DNA from: Acinetobacter sp. ANC 4910
GTDB taxonomy: Bacteria; Pseudomonadota; Gammaproteobacteria; Pseudomonadales; Moraxellaceae
Reading direction: 5' to 3'
NCBI RefSeq assembly: GCF_004331035.1
Contig: NZ_SJNT01000010.1
Span: forward strand, 1 to 64,000
DNA: 64,000 bases
The notes under the pieces are model-generated. The model had not been told where the DNA came from and made no database searches. It was given only the letters and a program-made list of their open reading frames with translations. This document shows positions 8,728-17,969 of this stretch, piece after piece. The position numbers and the translations under genes were made by a program. Every line of letters begins with the position of its first letter. Positions within the stretch are counted from its first letter, which is position 1.

Positions 8728-9720
8728 TTACTTACTTGGCTCGCTAGCAGCACTCGCAACTGCTTCAGTGGCCAACTCAGGTAGGTACGGTTTTTTTATA
8801 ATCGTCTGCAATTGCTCATAGGGAATGGTTAAGCGCGGCAACCCCACCACATATGGTCCAATTTCATATTCACCATACTGTAAAATTAAACCTTGCTTAC
8901 TCAAATAATAATTATCACTCAGTTTAAACTTCCACGCCTGTTCATATTCAGACACATCATTGGCCAGTTTGGACTCAATTACCCAAGTTTTAAAAGCTTC
9001 ATGCGCTTGATTTTCTAATGCTGCCAACTGATTCGGTGCCAAGATTTCATTCAGCTTGACCAGTTTTTTCTTTTCTAAATCAAAATTATAATATTGTTGT
9101 GAAGATGAACCATGCGCGCCCCCCAAGTAACTACTGCTGTTTAATACCACCGTAACCAATGGACCTTTGGCATTGAGAATAGTCGGCTTAATCATCACAC
9201 TAATTTTATGACTTGAACTTAGCGCTTTAATCTCTTGATCTAATTTTAAAAAAGCTTGGGTATACGGCTGTAATTGCTGTTCGAGCTGTTGTTTCACTGT
9301 GGCTGCCTGAACCACAGCTTGTGATGCTGCCACTTCCGATGCTTTCGCGGTCGATGCCGCTTCATCTGCAGCCAACTCAGGAGAAACCGCCAAAATCTGC
9401 TCGACCTGTTTCAGAATTTCAGCATCCATATAGGCATCTATAAATGGCTGATTACTGCTGAGTCGCTCAATGGTCATTTCTGGGCAATTATTGTCGTCAC
9501 ACGCAGGTAAATTGAGTTGTAGTTTTTCCGAATCGCCAATCAATTGACTCGCTTGTTCTTGCGCCAATGTCGATGATGCCGCAGTCTCTGGCTGTTCAGA
9601 TTCAACTTTTTTAGGCTGACACGCTGTCATCAGTATGGCTGTCGTCAATACACTTGCCGCCCAAATCACTTTCTTTGTTGTCATTTGACTCAACCCTATT
9701 TTCATTTTTTCACTCGACAT
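8728..9720 (-). CDS. Lipoprotein with RsiV-like DUF3298 C-terminal domain
   Basis: The N-terminal signal ends in the lipobox LMTAC, so the mature protein would be lipid-anchored. An Ala/Glu/Gln-rich stretch (about residues 110-165) could be helical. The C-terminal third (SSYLGGAHG..., then YYLSKQGLILQYGEYEIGPY and VGLPRLTIPYEQL) matches the DUF3298/RsiV pattern seen in anti-sigma factor and lysozyme-sensing proteins. The ribosome site at base 9720 is good (AGGTG), but internal ATGs at 9705 and 9684 would give more usual signal-peptide lengths. It follows a related lipoprotein gene by 31 bases and precedes the TatD gene. Function is unknown. Confidence 0.8.
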   Translation of the reverse strand: MSSEKMKIGLSQMTTKKVIWAASVLTTAILMTACQPKKVESEQPETAASSTLAQEQASQLIGDSEKLQLNLPACDDNNCPEMTIERLSSNQPFIDAYMDAEILKQVEQILAVSPELAADEAASTAKASEVAASQAVVQAATVKQQLEQQLQPYTQAFLKLDQEIKALSSSHKISVMIKPTILNAKGPLVTVVLNSSSYLGGAHGSSSQQYYNFDLEKKKLVKLNEILAPNQLAALENQAHEAFKTWVIESKLANDVSEYEQAWKFKLSDNYYLSKQGLILQYGEYEIGPYVVGLPRLTIPYEQLQTIIKKPYLPELATEAVASAASEPSK

Positions 9721-9751
9721 ATCACACCTATTCAGGCTTCAATCCCGCCGT

Positions 9752-10576
9752 CTAAAACATATTCCGATAAATATCCGCTTTTAAAACCTGTTGCGTTTGT
9801 GCTTTGCTTAAGTAAATGTCTAATTGCTTACCCTCTTGGGCAATTTGCTGGCTACGGTAATGTACGCCAATACCTTCACTGTCAAAGAACCAATCGGCTT
9901 GCCCCCAATACAATTTTTTTGGCGCCTTCTGTCTTGCTTCGGCCGTTTGTTGTTTTAACCAATCCTGATAGGCTTTTTGCACAATCTCGTTCATATAAAC
10001 TTGCTGCTTTGGTTCAACAATGTCAAGTAAGGACAGACCTTTCTGCAATTTTCGATCTGCAACAGCAAAGTAGTAACGCTCATCAACCTTGACGTCTTCT
10101 TGTTTACTGTTGACGCCCACTTGTAACAACACATATTCATTTCGTTGATAGGCAATACGGGTATACAGTGCCAATTGATAAGCAGGATTCTTCGAGTATT
10201 TCGCCTGCCAATCATCCGATTTTTTCACATAAGCATTGATGGCTTGTTGCAAACTCATATTTTGCTTTAAGCCTATTTGATCTTGAATCACCATGGCTTG
10301 GGTTTTTGCCATCCAACTATTCAACCATTGGTCTTGGGTTTCAAGGGTTTGAATATCAATATCAATGCAATTTTTAGTTTCACAGAAGGGCAACGCAATT
10401 TTAGCAGGCTGCTGTTTAATATGCAGATAAGGCAGTACTTCCGCTTGATCCTGCTTAAAAATGGATGCTGCTGATTTTTGTTGTTCATCTTGTGGTTGCT
10501 TCGATGAATCACACGCGGACAAAGAAAGTCCTGCACATAGCAAAAGAGCAATTTGAATGATGTTGTTGTTCTTCAT
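9752..10576 (-). CDS. Lipoprotein, distant paralogue of the next gene
   Basis: The signal peptide MKNNNIIQIALLLCAGLSLS is followed by the lipobox cysteine (LSAC), then an acidic and Gln-rich linker. The layout parallels the downstream lipoprotein: a short Cys pair (PFCETKNC versus PACDDNNC), a middle helical part, a beta segment and a C-terminal region ending in YRSQQIAQEGKQL, where the DUF3298-like signature is degraded. I chose the ATG at 10576 over an in-frame GTG three codons upstream. The two lipoproteins probably arose by duplication and act together at the envelope. Confidence 0.75.
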   Translation of the reverse strand: MKNNNIIQIALLLCAGLSLSACDSSKQPQDEQQKSAASIFKQDQAEVLPYLHIKQQPAKIALPFCETKNCIDIDIQTLETQDQWLNSWMAKTQAMVIQDQIGLKQNMSLQQAINAYVKKSDDWQAKYSKNPAYQLALYTRIAYQRNEYVLLQVGVNSKQEDVKVDERYYFAVADRKLQKGLSLLDIVEPKQQVYMNEIVQKAYQDWLKQQTAEARQKAPKKLYWGQADWFFDSEGIGVHYRSQQIAQEGKQLDIYLSKAQTQQVLKADIYRNMF

Positions 10577-10636
10577 TTCGACCACACGCTAGGCTACCTC
10601 AACGGCAACGTCACCAATAAAAAAGAAATACCATGT

Positions 10637-10665
10637 AAAAACAGCCTCCGAAAAGAGGCTGTTTT
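10637..10665 (-). terminator. Terminator between prfC and the lipoprotein operon
   Basis: A perfect 11-base stem (aaaacagcctc with gaggctgtttt) around a 7-base loop, with the A/T ends forming the U-tract, lies eight bases beyond the prfC stop on the minus strand. Confidence 0.85.
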
Positions 10666-10672
10666 ATTTAGT

Positions 10673-12262
10673 TTAGTGTTCGCGTGTATTACGGAACACG
10701 ATATCTGGATAACGCTCTTGCATTAACTGTAAATTGACACGACTTGGTGCTAAATACGTTAAATGCCCGCCGCCATCAACAGAGAGTTGATCATGTGCCT
10801 TTTTCTTAAATTCATTGAATTTTTTGTCATCATCACATGACACCCAACGAACCGTATTAATACTTACTGGCTCATATACACAGTCAACTTTGTATTCTTC
10901 TTTCAAACGGTATGCAACCACTTCAAACTGAAGCACACCCACAGCGCCCACAATCAAGTCATTGCTGTTTTGCGGCATGAAGACTTGCGTAGCACCTTCT
11001 TCTGAAAGCTCTTTTAAGCCTTTTTGTAGTTGCTTCGACTTTAAAGGATCTTTCAAACGTACACGGCGGAACATTTCAGGTGCAAAGTGTGGAATACCTG
11101 TAAATTGCAGTTTTTCACCCGAAGTAAAGGTATCGCCAATTTGGATGGTGCCATGGTTATGTAAACCAATAATGTCACCTGGCCACGCTTCTTCTAGGTG
11201 CTGACGATCCCCTGCCAAGAAGGTCAAAGCATCGCTAATACGCACATCTTTATCTAAACGTACATGCTTCATTTTCAAGCCTTTTTCGTATTTGCCTGAA
11301 CAAATACGCATAAAAGCAATACGGTCACGGTGTTTCGGGTCCATATTGGCCTGAATTTTAAAGACAAAACCAGTGAAACCTTCTTCAGTCGCTTCAACTT
11401 TACGGTCTTGAGTCGGGTGTGCTTTCGGTTCAGGCGCATAGTTGCTAAATGCATCTAACACATGGTCTACACCAAAGTTACCCAATGCCGTACCAAACAA
11501 TACAGGAGTTTGACGGCCCGCCAAAAATGCTTCACGGTCCAATGGTTCATTCGCCATTTGCACCAGTTCTAAAGACTCTTCAAATGCCGCCCAAGCCAGC
11601 TCACCGACTTTTTCACGGAGATCTGCATAGTCATAGCCATCTCGGATTTCAATCTCGGTAATAGTTGAACCAAAACCCGCTTTATACACATAAAATTTTT
11701 CTTCGATCAGGTTAAACACCCCAGCGAAGTCACGCCCCGTACCCAATGGCCAAGTAATAGGCACACATTTAATTTTTAAAACGTTTTCAATTTCATCCAA
11801 CAGCTCTAAAGGCTCACGGATTTCACGGTCCATTTTGTTCACAAATGAAATGATCGGTGTGTCGCGCATACGACAGACTTCCATCAATTTGATGGTTCGG
11901 TCCTCGACCCCTTTTGCACCGTCAATCACCATGAGTGCTGAGTCAACCGCTGTCAAAGTACGATAGGTATCTTCCGAGAAATCTTCATGTCCTGGGGTGT
12001 CCAGAAGATTGATCATCTTATCTTTAAAGGGGAACTGCATTACGGACGTGGTAATGGAGATACCACGTTCTTTTTCCATTTCCATCCAGTCCGAGGTTGC
12101 AGCACGGTCCGATTTACGGCTTTTTACCATACCCGCGACCTGAATGGCCTTACCCCATAACAGCAGTTTTTCTGTCATGGTGGTTTTACCCGCATCGGGG
12201 TGGGAAATAATCGCGAAGGTTCGGCGCGCCTGTACTTCTTTCAATAATTGATCTTTGAACAT
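10673..12262 (-). CDS. prfC: Peptide chain release factor 3
   Basis: RF3 is the translational GTPase that removes RF1/RF2 from the ribosome after termination. The chosen ATG (12262) gives 529 residues, the usual length. A longer frame from 12316 adds 18 residues ([18 protein letters not shown]) that look unlike the family. G-domain motifs are in order: HPDAGKTT (about 21-28), the switch region [18 protein letters not shown] and NKMDRE. Domains II and III follow ([34 protein letters not shown]). It is monocistronic, with a terminator after it. Confidence 0.95.
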   Translation of the reverse strand: MFKDQLLKEVQARRTFAIISHPDAGKTTMTEKLLLWGKAIQVAGMVKSRKSDRAATSDWMEMEKERGISITTSVMQFPFKDKMINLLDTPGHEDFSEDTYRTLTAVDSALMVIDGAKGVEDRTIKLMEVCRMRDTPIISFVNKMDREIREPLELLDEIENVLKIKCVPITWPLGTGRDFAGVFNLIEEKFYVYKAGFGSTITEIEIRDGYDYADLREKVGELAWAAFEESLELVQMANEPLDREAFLAGRQTPVLFGTALGNFGVDHVLDAFSNYAPEPKAHPTQDRKVEATEEGFTGFVFKIQANMDPKHRDRIAFMRICSGKYEKGLKMKHVRLDKDVRISDALTFLAGDRQHLEEAWPGDIIGLHNHGTIQIGDTFTSGEKLQFTGIPHFAPEMFRRVRLKDPLKSKQLQKGLKELSEEGATQVFMPQNSNDLIVGAVGVLQFEVVAYRLKEEYKVDCVYEPVSINTVRWVSCDDDKKFNEFKKKAHDQLSVDGGGHLTYLAPSRVNLQLMQERYPDIVFRNTREH

Positions 12263-12430
12263 TGGGGAAATCTGCAATTTGTACACAGCGATGCTCACGC
12301 AAATTACGCGCCGCATACCACTGTCAGGTGAGACAAAAATAGGCTCAATTGTAGCGTAAGAATCGTTTTTCTTCTATTCATTTCATGCTGAAAGGTTTTG
12401 CCGTTCAACAGACAAAACCCTGCCAGTTAT

Positions 12431-12925
12431 TTAAAGCGCTTCGGTATTGGATGCAGGATTAGATAAAACAATGGAGTTTTCTTTGAGTTTTTCCAGCACA
12501 ATGGAGGTCGTAATATCATTGATCTGAAATTGATGTGATGAAATTTTACTGATCAATTGTGACATCTCATCCAAATTCTTGACTGCAACTTTAAGCAGGA
12601 AGTCTGAAGTACCTGTCAATTTATAGGCATCACGAATGCGCGGCTCATCTAAAATAAATTCTAAAAACTTTTCAAAACCATCATCATAATGATTCCGAAT
12701 GCTGACCTCGATCATGCCTGTAATTGGTGATGGATCGGCTTTCAGCGCAATTTGTGCATAATAGCCAGTAATGATCTTTTTTTGTTCCAGTGTTGCACGA
12801 CGACGCGAACATTGTGACGCCGAAAGACCAATCAACTCTGCTAGCTCTTGATTGGTTAAACGACCGTTTTGCTGTAATTGCTGAATAATTTTACGATCGT
12901 AATCGTCCAGTTCATCGCCCATCAT
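12431..12925 (-). CDS. Lrp/AsnC-family transcriptional regulator
   Basis: The 164-residue product contains an N-terminal winged helix (DDYDRKIIQQLQQNGRLTNQ, then ELAELIGLSASQCSRR) and a C-terminal RAM ligand-binding domain (about residues 70-150). Family members form octameric rings, respond to amino acids and wrap DNA. It lies about 1.7 kb upstream of hpd. The long hpd upstream region contains several ATGCA-type repeats that such a protein could contact, so control of tyrosine catabolism is a reasonable but unproven guess. The start may be the first or second ATG. Confidence 0.88.
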   Translation of the reverse strand: MMGDELDDYDRKIIQQLQQNGRLTNQELAELIGLSASQCSRRRATLEQKKIITGYYAQIALKADPSPITGMIEVSIRNHYDDGFEKFLEFILDEPRIRDAYKLTGTSDFLLKVAVKNLDEMSQLISKISSHQFQINDITTSIVLEKLKENSIVLSNPASNTEAL

Positions 12926-13047
12926 CTATCCTAGAATTTTGTTATCAAACTGCTGAAAAAGCGCGTTTTTGTCTGCAAACTACTTTATAGAAACAGGGCG
13001 AGAAAAACAAATTCGATTTGCTCTACTCCCCCTGTTAAGTACTTTAA

Positions 13048-13710
13048 TTAAGCAACATAACGATCTTTACGATGGTTCATTGCAATGATCAAATTCAAGA
13101 CCACCGCGCCCATAATCGAGATCATAAGTAAATTAAAATCAACAAAAAATGCCGATGCAATCAAAATACTGATATCCACAAACATTTGGAATTTACCCAC
13201 AGAAATATTGTATTTCTCGTTCAGGAACATCGCCAATAAATTGATGCCTCCCATACTCGACTTATGGCGGAACAAAATGAGGAAACTAACCCCCAAAATA
13301 ATGTTGGCAATTAAGGAAGCATAGATGGGATTAATATTTTCGAGGCTGAAAAAAGTCGGATTAATTTCAGCAAAGCATGACACTAAAGCAATGGCCGCCA
13401 TGGTTCTAAGCACCACTTGCAGCCCCATTTTTTGATAGGCTAAATAAAAAAATGGGATATTAATACAGAAGAATAAGGTCCCGAAAGACACATTAAAGAT
13501 GTAATGTAGCAACAAGGCTAAACCTGCCGTACCACCTGTCATAATGCCACCCTGTTGGATGATATTAATTGCAAAAGACAACAAGAAGGTGCCAATAAAG
13601 AGTGCCACGACATCTTCTACTTTTGAATGTGACATGGCTGCTGGGAGAGGTGCCAAAACGGCAGAATTTGATAAAGGTTGGTTGTCCACAAGAAAATCCA
13701 AGACATACAA
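13048..13710 (-). CDS. YitT-family (DUF161-type) membrane protein
   Basis: The 220-residue product has five or six predicted membrane spans, beginning with VVALFIGTFLLSFAINIIQQ. It carries the GGIMTGGTAGLALLLHY and HKSSMGGINLLAMFLNEK motifs typical of the YitT/DUF161 family. It ends at MNHRKDRYVA and lacks the cytoplasmic DUF2179 domain of longer family members. The annotated start gives an extra 25-residue N-terminus; an internal ATG at 13635 begins just before the first membrane segment, and neither has a clear ribosome site. Transport substrate is unknown. Confidence 0.8.
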   Translation of the reverse strand: MYVLDFLVDNQPLSNSAVLAPLPAAMSHSKVEDVVALFIGTFLLSFAINIIQQGGIMTGGTAGLALLLHYIFNVSFGTLFFCINIPFFYLAYQKMGLQVVLRTMAAIALVSCFAEINPTFFSLENINPIYASLIANIILGVSFLILFRHKSSMGGINLLAMFLNEKYNISVGKFQMFVDISILIASAFFVDFNLLMISIMGAVVLNLIIAMNHRKDRYVA

Positions 13711-13913
13711 TATGCAAAATTAATGCAATTTATGTACCAAAATAAAATAAATATGCACATTTCAACTTTATAAGATTTTTTATTTCATTAAATCCAGCTA
13801 TTTACATACGCATATTGAAACATTTTTTTGAAATTTAGCAGTAAATCCGTACGTTTTGAGTAAAATACAACAAGCACAAATCATGCATTATTTGATTATT
13901 AATACACATTGTG

Positions 13914-13936
13914 GTGCATTTAATTCATTTATGCAC
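13914..13936. promoter_or_regulatory. Inverted repeat GTGCAT-N11-ATGCAC
   Basis: This perfect six-base inverted repeat with an 11-base spacer lies in the YitT/hpd intergenic region. A related repeat lies at 14283-14303. The shape suits a dimeric regulator; the Lrp/AsnC protein encoded nearby is a candidate. Confidence 0.4.
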
Positions 13937-14216
13937 AATTTTGTTGCATTTTTTAATGATTATAGATTATACAGATACTGTAAACTTGCTTTAATGAAAG
14001 GGTGAAATGACAGTTGTGCGACTCAGGATTTGAAAGAAACCCAATGCGCCAACCGTCTTTTTGAGTAGCTTATTACACAGATGAATTTGTAGTTTTTTGA
14101 TTTTTAAAAATTTTATTCAAATTCAATTGTTGTTATGTGCAATAACAGGTTTTTTCCAAATCTAGAATGCTGCAAGAGCTTAGCGTAGATATTGCATAAT
14201 AAAATTACAAATAACA

Positions 14217-14241
14217 TAATTTAATTATGTATTGCATAATT
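14217..14241 (+). promoter_or_regulatory. Candidate operator shared by hpd and the fahA operon
   Basis: A 25-base element beginning TAATTTAATTATG and ending TATTGCATAATT matches, at 22 of 25 positions, the reverse complement of 19419-19443 upstream of fahA. In both places it reads in the same direction relative to the catabolic gene. Its last ten bases (ATTGCATAAT) recur at 14191-14200. The IclR regulator encoded between the two targets is the natural candidate to bind it. Confidence 0.55.
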
Positions 14242-14282
14242 AAATTGGATTTAGTAAGCTGTTCTCAACATAAAGTAGCCAA

Positions 14283-14303
14283 TGTGCACCTTTTTGATGC
14301 ACA
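14283..14303. promoter_or_regulatory. Inverted repeat TGTGCA-N9-TGCACA
   Basis: Perfect six-base arms flank a nine-base spacer about 280 bases upstream of the hpd start. It resembles the repeat at 13914-13936 and is probably recognised by the same regulator. Confidence 0.4.
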
Positions 14304-14581
14304 AATAGCACAGTTAAACAGATGATCGGTGAACGGAATATCACAGCCATCAGAGAAAACCACTGTAAAACTAAAATAGCCCTACAGTGAATGAAGATGC
14401 GGTATTCCACAGCACCATCATAAAAGTCACATAGGATGTGTCATTGAACGTTTGAACTTGGGCATGCCACTGCATGCACCCTGCTTCATATTGACAAACC
14501 TACGGGTTTTTCCATGCCGTTCCTCACATCCCAAACAGCCTGAACATTGGACTCGTCCTTGCATGACAAGAGGGAAATAAG

Positions 14582-15634
14582 ATGGATATTTTAGAAAACC
14601 CATTAGAATTATGTGGATTTGCATTTATTGAATTTGTATCAAAGGAAAATGATCTCGATCCAATTTTTGAAACCATTGGTTTTAGCAAAGTCGCAAAGCA
14701 TAAATCCAAAAATGCGTACTTATGGCGTCAAGGAAATATCAATATTATTTTGAACTATCAACCTGAATCTTATGCCTCTTATTTTTATAAAGAGCATGGT
14801 CCTTCAGCTTGTGCCATGGGGTTTAAAACACGCGATGCAGCCAAAGCCTTTCAAAAAGCATTGGAATTAGGTGCAGAACCTATTTATAGCCAAGCAGGTC
14901 CAATGGAACTCAATATTCCTGCCATTAAAGGCATTGGCGGTATGCCCATTTTCCTGATTGACCGTGACATTTATGAAAATGACTTTGAGTTTATTGAAGG
15001 TGTTAACCCGCACCCAGTGGGTACAGGTCTCAATGAAATTGATCATTTAACCCATAACGTCTACAAAGGTCGCATGGAATATTGGGCAAACTTTTATGAA
15101 AAGATTTTCAATTTCCAAGAAATTCGCTACTTCGACATTAAAGGTGAATACACAGGTTTAACCTCTAAAGCACTCACCGCACCTGATGGCAAAATTCGTA
15201 TTCCATTGAATGAAGATTCAGATAAAGGCAATGGTCAAATTGCTGAGTTTCTTGCCGACTTTAATGGTGAAGGCATTCAACACATTGCGTTTATTACCGA
15301 TGATTTAATTGGTACTTGGGACAAACTGAAAGCCCTCGGTATGAAATTCATGACCCCGCCACCAAATACTTATTATGAGATGCTACCTGAGCGTTTGCCC
15401 AATCATGGTGAACCAACAGATGAGCTACAGCAACGTGGTATTTTATTGGATGGTTCAACTCAAAATGGCGAGAAGAAACTGCTCTTGCAAATTTTCTCTG
15501 AAAATATGCTTGGACCTGTATTCTTTGAGTTTATTCAGCGTAAAGCCGATGATGGCTTTGGTGAAGGAAACTTTAAAGCGCTATTTGAATCAATTGAACG
15601 TGATCAAATCCGTCGTGGGGTACTCCAAGTTTAA
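14582..15634 (+). CDS. hpd: 4-Hydroxyphenylpyruvate dioxygenase
   Basis: Hpd converts 4-hydroxyphenylpyruvate to homogentisate in tyrosine catabolism. The 350-residue product has two VOC domains. The Fe(II) ligands in the catalytic C-terminal half are His155 (EIDHLTHNV), His234 (GIQHIAF) and Glu316 (VFFEFIQR). The C-terminal gating helix ends with RDQIRRGVL. The start has an agaggg ribosome site. It is transcribed alone toward a strong terminator, convergent with the IclR gene. The long upstream region contains probable operators. Confidence 0.96.
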   Translation: MDILENPLELCGFAFIEFVSKENDLDPIFETIGFSKVAKHKSKNAYLWRQGNINIILNYQPESYASYFYKEHGPSACAMGFKTRDAAKAFQKALELGAEPIYSQAGPMELNIPAIKGIGGMPIFLIDRDIYENDFEFIEGVNPHPVGTGLNEIDHLTHNVYKGRMEYWANFYEKIFNFQEIRYFDIKGEYTGLTSKALTAPDGKIRIPLNEDSDKGNGQIAEFLADFNGEGIQHIAFITDDLIGTWDKLKALGMKFMTPPPNTYYEMLPERLPNHGEPTDELQQRGILLDGSTQNGEKKLLLQIFSENMLGPVFFEFIQRKADDGFGEGNFKALFESIERDQIRRGVLQV

Positions 15635-15661
15635 ACAACGTATTTAAACCTCAATACAGGC

Positions 15662-15699
15662 GAGTGAAACATGCGAACCCATTTAAGCATGTTTCGCTC
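15662..15699. repeat. Stem-loop after hpd
   Basis: Arms gagtgaaacatg and catgtttcgctc pair at 11 of 12 positions, with the remaining pair G-T in RNA. The structure sits between the hpd stop and the terminator and may stabilise the mRNA 3' end. Confidence 0.4.
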
Positions 15700-15701
15700 A
15701 C

Positions 15702-15733
15702 AAAAAAGGCGACTGAATTCAGTCGCCTTTTTT
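15702..15733. terminator. Bidirectional terminator between hpd and the IclR gene
   Basis: A perfect 20-base palindrome (15708-15727) has six A on its left and six T on its right, so it should end transcription of hpd on the plus strand and of the IclR gene on the minus strand. Confidence 0.92.
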
Positions 15734-15753
15734 AGCATGTAGCACAAGTCATC

Positions 15754-16533
15754 TTAGCGGGCTTGAATAAACTGATTAATTGCAGCCACTTCTTGCTGCA
15801 ATAACTGAACTTTTTCACTGCCTATGTGCAATGGTAGGAATGTTTCACTGTCAATTGCGACAACGCTAAACTCAATCTGGCCTTGTGCATTAAATACAGG
15901 TAAACCCACCGCATTAATGCCGACCAACAAGTCGCCTTTCGCCAAAGCCATCTGTTCAGTGCGAATCTGTTGTTTTAGTTGGGTAAATTCATCCCAATTG
16001 GCAGGTTTAAGTGCCAAACCTAAAGCGGCTGCTTTGTCCCACTCTTCCTGCATTAAAGTACGAACAACACTTTCAGGTAAATACGAAGCAAAGACACGCC
16101 CCGAAGCTGAGTTAACCAGCGGCATAACTGAACCGACTTTGGTCACAATTGCAATCGGATGATTAGATTCAATCGATTGCACCACCAAAGGCCCTCGCGG
16201 TGACCATTTGCTAATTTGGATGCTACAGCCAATCTTGGCTTGTAAAGCATAAATCATCGACTGGACTTGTTGTAAAGCATCGGTATGTTGAATACAGTTC
16301 AAACCCAAACGCCAAGCCTGATCACCCAGTGCGTATTGACCATCTTCCAGTTGTTTGGCGTAATTCATGCGAATCAAACTCACCAAATAACGGTGAACTT
16401 TGGCTGGATGCATACTTAGCTTGTGCGATAGATCTTTGAGAATAATCGGTTGATTATGCTCGACCAGTGCATTTAACACTGCCAAACCCACTTCAAGCGA
16501 TTGCACGCCACCCGATAACTTTTCTTCAACCAT
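15754..16533 (-). CDS. IclR-family regulator, probable repressor of tyrosine catabolism
   Basis: The 259-residue product has an N-terminal winged helix (SLEVGLAVLNALVEH... ILKDLSHKLSMHPAKVHRYL) and a C-terminal IclR effector domain (about residues 80-259). Residues such as PLVNSASGRVFASYLPE fit the ligand pocket. It sits between hpd and the fahA-maiA-VOC operon, the place occupied by HmgR-type repressors in other bacteria. Those respond to homogentisate or its relatives; that ligand is assumed here, not shown. The 25-base element shared by the hpd and fahA upstream regions is its likeliest binding site. Confidence 0.88.
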   Translation of the reverse strand: MVEEKLSGGVQSLEVGLAVLNALVEHNQPIILKDLSHKLSMHPAKVHRYLVSLIRMNYAKQLEDGQYALGDQAWRLGLNCIQHTDALQQVQSMIYALQAKIGCSIQISKWSPRGPLVVQSIESNHPIAIVTKVGSVMPLVNSASGRVFASYLPESVVRTLMQEEWDKAAALGLALKPANWDEFTQLKQQIRTEQMALAKGDLLVGINAVGLPVFNAQGQIEFSVVAIDSETFLPLHIGSEKVQLLQQEVAAINQFIQAR

Positions 16534-16696
16534 TGACGCACTCTTTAAAGGTCATTTTTTCAATCATTTATTTAGTTTTGTGTGACTACACAAGGACACA
16601 TTGGTCCGTGACATCATGCCTGAGATTTACAAAAAACTGAAATCATCTTTTTAAATGACATTTAGTCTCCCAACTCATCAGACAATAATTCACAGC

Positions 16697-16730
16697 AAAA
16701 AAAAAACTGCACTCGGTCAAAAATGCAGTA
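16697..16730 (-). terminator. Terminator of the fahA-maiA-VOC operon
   Basis: On the minus strand a six-base stem (ACTGCA with TGCAGT) is followed by a run of nine T. It lies 31 bases beyond the VOC gene stop. Confidence 0.75.
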
Positions 16731-16760
16731 AAGGGTAAAACTAAAAATCAAAAGATTGGT

Positions 16761-17309
16761 TTAAGCACCTAATTCTTCTTCGTGTAAAAAGTGGGTATGA
16801 TGCGGTGCGCGTTTCGTCTTGCTCCATTCATCCAGCATTTCCAGTTTCATTTCTTCAGTGATCCGCGCGATTTTCTCATCAGCATGTACATCGTTATAAG
16901 TCAGCTCTAAACGGTGACCATTCGGATCAAAGAAATAAATCGAATGGAAAATACCGTGATTGGTAATGCCAAGCACTTTCACACCCTGTTGTTCTAAATG
17001 TTCTTTGGCTGCCAATAATGCATTTAAGTCTTCAACTTCAAAGGCAATATGCTGCACCCAAGCTGGGGTGTTTTCATCACGTCCCATCTCGGGCTGAGTC
17101 GGTAATTCAAAGAATGCCAACACATTGCCCTGACCCGCATCTAAAAATAAGTGCATATAAGGATCAAAGGCTTTGGTCGATGGCACATGATCTTCCGCAA
17201 AGGCCAAAATAAAATCCATGTTCAACATGGTTTTGTACCATTGCACCGTTTCTTTGGCATCTTTACAACGGTAGGCAACGTGATGAATTTTTTTAATTGC
17301 AAAACTCAT
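16761..17309 (-). CDS. VOC-superfamily protein in the homogentisate operon, possible ring-cleavage enzyme
   Basis: The 182-residue product has one vicinal-oxygen-chelate fold. From the ATG at 17309 (AGGAG seven bases upstream; an in-frame TTG two codons earlier is rejected) the apparent metal ligands are His10 (KIHHVAYR), His87 (WVQHIAFEV) and Glu135 (GHRLELTY), the 2-His-1-Glu set of extradiol dioxygenases and some glyoxalase-type enzymes. It lies 21 bases after maiA in an operon with fahA. The locus has enzymes before and after homogentisate ring opening but no cupin-type HmgA, so this protein may perform or assist that step. A glyoxalase or isomerase role remains possible. Confidence 0.85.
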   Translation of the reverse strand: MSFAIKKIHHVAYRCKDAKETVQWYKTMLNMDFILAFAEDHVPSTKAFDPYMHLFLDAGQGNVLAFFELPTQPEMGRDENTPAWVQHIAFEVEDLNALLAAKEHLEQQGVKVLGITNHGIFHSIYFFDPNGHRLELTYNDVHADEKIARITEEMKLEMLDEWSKTKRAPHHTHFLHEEELGA

Positions 17310-17330
17310 AATCAAACTCCTTTTTCTGTT

Positions 17331-17969
17331 TTATTCCCAATCGGCTTGTTGTTCTGGTGCAGCCTGATGAAAAGCTGCCAACTGCATACAATGCGTATAA
17401 ATCGACTGGATTTTTGGATATTCCGTTAAATCAATTTGGAAGCGTTTGGCGTTATAGACTTGTGGAATTAGGCAGCAATCTGCAAAACTCGCCTGTTCGC
17501 CAAAACAGTATTCACCATTCGATTGCTGTAATTGTTGCTCTAGGCTATGAAAACCGAGCTTAATCCAGTGTTGATACCATGCAGTCTTTTCAGTATTACT
17601 CACTGCAAGCGTCTGCTCTAAGTACTGCAACACTCTTAAGTTATTCAGGGGATGAATTTCACAAGCAATGTGCTGGGCAAAAGCACGAATCTGCGCGCGC
17701 TGTTGTAAATTCTGAGGCAGCAAAGCCGTCTTTGGATAGGCTTCTTCCAGATACTCAAGAATGCTCAGTGATTGCGTCAATACATATTGCTGATCCAGCA
17801 GCGTCGGCACCAACTCACTCGGATTGATTGCCGCATAGTCTGCCGAATGTTGTTCACCACCCTGTTTTAGCAAATGCACCGCTTGCGTGTCATAACTCAA
17901 GCCTTTTAAATTTAAGGCAATCCGCACACGAAAGGCTGCTGAGCTGCGAAAATAGCTATACAGTTTCAT
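17331..17969 (-). CDS. maiA: Maleylacetoacetate isomerase (zeta-class GST)
   Basis: MaiA uses glutathione to isomerise maleylacetoacetate to fumarylacetoacetate. The ATG at 17969 gives 212 residues, the usual length; a longer frame adds ten atypical residues. The zeta-class signature SYFRSSAAFRVRIALNLKGL is at residues 5-24, with the catalytic Ser in the SSAAFRVR loop. NPSELVPTL and QSLSILEYLEEAYP bind glutathione, and the C-terminal helical domain follows. The start lies 14 bases inside the 3' end of fahA, suggesting translational coupling. Confidence 0.93.
   Translation of the reverse strand: MKLYSYFRSSAAFRVRIALNLKGLSYDTQAVHLLKQGGEQHSADYAAINPSELVPTLLDQQYVLTQSLSILEYLEEAYPKTALLPQNLQQRAQIRAFAQHIACEIHPLNNLRVLQYLEQTLAVSNTEKTAWYQHWIKLGFHSLEQQLQQSNGEYCFGEQASFADCCLIPQVYNAKRFQIDLTEYPKIQSIYTHCMQLAAFHQAAPEQQADWE

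Larger units (their letters stand above)
13711..14581. other. Long AT-rich regulatory region upstream of hpd
   Basis: This 871-base region between the divergent YitT-type gene and hpd has no acceptable ORF. It contains many TGCA-centred words. Two are inverted repeats and one is a 25-base element shared with the fahA upstream region; these are listed separately. The ten-base word attgcataat occurs at 14191-14200 and again at 14231-14240, 40 bases apart, close to four helical turns. Confidence 0.6.

Noticed and set aside
14427..14624. Minus-strand ORFs covering the hpd start
   Set aside because: They overlap the hpd ribosome site and coding start and have no domain content.
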